From: Pseudomonadota bacterium | GTDB lineage: Bacteria > Pseudomonadota > Alphaproteobacteria > Rhizobiales > Hyphomicrobiaceae | Length of the DNA stretch: 9,503 nt | Direction of reading: 5' to 3' | Assembly: GCA_023392135.1 (NCBI GenBank) | Contig: JAEVZQ010000399.1 | Location: 1-9,503, forward strand | Shown here: positions 8,632 to 9,503 of the stretch, one piece after another | Layout: every line of letters begins with the position of its first letter | Position numbering within the stretch: the first letter of the stretch is position 1 | The notes under the pieces: model-generated | The model's database searches: none | What the model saw: the letters and a program-made list of their open reading frames with translations, nothing else | Told to the model about the DNA's origin: nothing | Made by a program: the position numbers and the translations under genes

Positions 8632-9081
8632 TCAGGGGCTGCTTGGAATTCTGTCATGGTCATCGTCGTCGTCGCTGCTGGCCAGGATCGCAATTCCCAC
8701 ACCGCCTGCCACAGCCGTGCCGACCGCGAGCGCAGTATAGTCGCGTGTTTCGGCGACAACCGGAACCGCGTCCTTGAGCGATCCGTAGGAGTACGAGCCC
8801 GTATGGCACAAGGGTGCGTCGGGTACCCTGTACACCATGCCGGGCTCAATCGTATCTACGCAGCCGTTTCCGAACACGACCTTGGCAGTGCCTCCCGGGT
8901 TGGCGATCACCGAATCACCCGCGTTCAACGGTGTCGGCTGGCTCACCGCCTTGTAGGAGCTGCCGGCGCGACTTACCAACACGCCGCCCTTTATGGCTTC
9001 AAGGGTTGCGGCCTGGGCAGAATAGCTAAAAAGAATAACGAGAAAGAGGGCTCCGAGCCCTCTGGCAAGCGATGATGTCAT
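8632..9081 (-). CDS. Secreted/anchored FecR-like small protein of unknown function
   Basis: A 149-residue protein starting at ATG 9081, backed by GAGGAG 6 nt upstream. Residues 1-24 are a signal peptide ending SAQA, cleaved before ATLEA. The mature part (25 to about 90) resembles a small FecR-type beta domain: GGVLVSRAG (32-40), PLNAGDSVIANPGGTAKVVFG (51-71) and GMVYRV (81-86). It has two cysteines, Cys74 and Cys92, that could form a disulfide in the periplasm. A Gly/Ala-rich hydrophobic stretch (116-134) follows, then an acidic tail with five consecutive Asp residues and RIPSSP at the end. FecR-like domains often occur in envelope and polysaccharide-linked proteins, but no function can be assigned here. 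It forms its own transcription unit: 422 bp of upstream non-coding DNA and two terminators behind. Its place at the head of the locus suggests a role in the surface glycan, which is inference. Confidence 0.8.
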   Translation of the reverse strand: MTSSLARGLGALFLVILFSYSAQAATLEAIKGGVLVSRAGSSYKAVSQPTPLNAGDSVIANPGGTAKVVFGNGCVDTIEPGMVYRVPDAPLCHTGSYSYGSLKDAVPVVAETRDYTALAVGTAVAGGVGIAILASSDDDDDHDRIPSSP

Positions 9082-9087
9082 AGGCAG

Positions 9088-9093
9088 CTCCTC
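9088..9093 (-). promoter_or_regulatory. Shine-Dalgarno site of the FecR-like gene
   Basis: GAGGAG on the minus strand, 6 nt before ATG 9081. It fixes the start over longer in-frame extensions (to 9273), which would put the signal peptide inside the protein. Confidence 0.75.
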
Positions 9094-9275
9094 GTTTCCG
9101 TACCAATCGCCGGACAGGATCGATGCCGGTCTTGGCTCGAACGCGGTAAAGCACGCGACAAAGGACACCTGGGCGTGACGATAGCGGCAAAGCATATGCT
9201 GTAGCAATAGATCCGCGTGCTGTGCGAACGCGCTTTGTCGCCGGGAGTGCGAATTGCTGGCTCGGTGGTGCACTC

Positions 9276-9290
9276 GCGCAACAGTTGTGC
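9276..9290. promoter_or_regulatory. 15-bp near-palindrome, possible operator
   Basis: GCGCAAC-A-GTTGTGC: 7-bp arms with one mismatch around a central base, about 195 bp before the FecR-like start. The size suits a dimeric helix-turn-helix regulator, but no family is recognised and chance is possible. Confidence 0.25.
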
Positions 9291-9503
9291 TGAGGATCGT
9301 TTGCAGAACGGGGCTCTTCCGGCGGAAACTGCTGGTGGCAGCGGTTTCGAAGTTTCATCACCATTAATAACTCTGCATGGAGTGCAATTTTAAGTTGTGT
9401 TCAGTGCGTTCGCCGCGCTACACAGTTGGCGCTGCTGACGCGGAGCCAATCAGTTGCCGCAGTACCGCGATTCAGAACCGAGAAGTATCAGTTTCAGTAT
9501 GCA

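Larger units (their letters stand above)
9082..9503. other. Upstream non-coding region of the FecR-like gene, probable regulatory DNA
   Basis: No convincing gene is seen in these 422 bp. They hold a 15-bp near-palindrome, an inverted repeat GAGTGC/GCACTC (9245-9250 and 9270-9275), an AT-rich patch at about 9363-9395 (minus strand ACTTAAAATTGCAC and TTATTAAT) that could be a promoter, and a short period-6 repeat at the right edge. No -35/-10 pair with normal spacing could be named. Confidence 0.4.

Noticed and set aside
9026..9364. Minus-strand open frame of 112 codons upstream of and overlapping the FecR-like gene
   Set aside because: Composition is random-looking, it overlaps the well-supported signal peptide in another frame, and no ribosome site is seen at its start.

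Overview
The window carries part of a surface-polysaccharide (exopolysaccharide/capsule or O-antigen-like glycan) locus from a GC-rich Gram-negative bacterium. The type of the small FecR-like protein, the fused sugar transferase and the O-antigen-ligase-like protein, together with a G+C content near 60%, suggest an alphaproteobacterium, perhaps a sphingomonad. That placement is inference; there is no rRNA or other phylogenetic marker. Every convincing gene lies on the minus strand, so transcription runs from high to low coordinates. No tRNA, rRNA, CRISPR array, transposase or integrase was seen.

In order of transcription: (1) 9503-9082, a non-coding upstream region with a 15-bp near-palindrome. 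(2) 9081-8632, a secreted or anchored FecR-like small protein of unknown function, followed by two tandem intrinsic terminators (8629-8596 and 8516-8477). (3) 8415-6742, an O-antigen ligase/Wzy-like polytopic protein. (4) 6471-4882, a polyprenyl-phosphate sugar-1-phosphate transferase whose N-terminal half resembles the FlaA1/CapD membrane region. (5) An AT-rich 322-bp gap with possible stem-loops. (6) 4559-3588, UDP-glucuronate decarboxylase (UDP-xylose synthase). (7) 3441-2380, UDP-glucose 4-epimerase (GalE). (8) 2286-502, a PglK-type ABC flippase for lipid-linked oligosaccharide. (9) 492-1, the first 164 residues of an ATP-grasp protein, cut by the window edge; it lies in the same reading frame as the flippase, just past its stop codon.

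Taken together, the transferase would load the first sugar phosphate onto undecaprenyl phosphate at the inner membrane. GalE and UXS would supply UDP-galactose and UDP-xylose. The PglK-like half-transporter would flip the finished lipid-linked oligosaccharide, and the ligase-like protein would polymerise it or transfer it to an acceptor in the periplasm. The ATP-grasp protein could modify the glycan or a precursor, for instance by forming an amide bond. Glycosyltransferases for the later sugars, a UDP-glucose dehydrogenase and export proteins are not in the window and would be expected beyond its edges.

The least explained parts are the FecR-like protein with its Asp-rich tail, the ATP-grasp gene joined to the flippase, and the pairing of a PglK-type flippase with an O-antigen-ligase-like protein.
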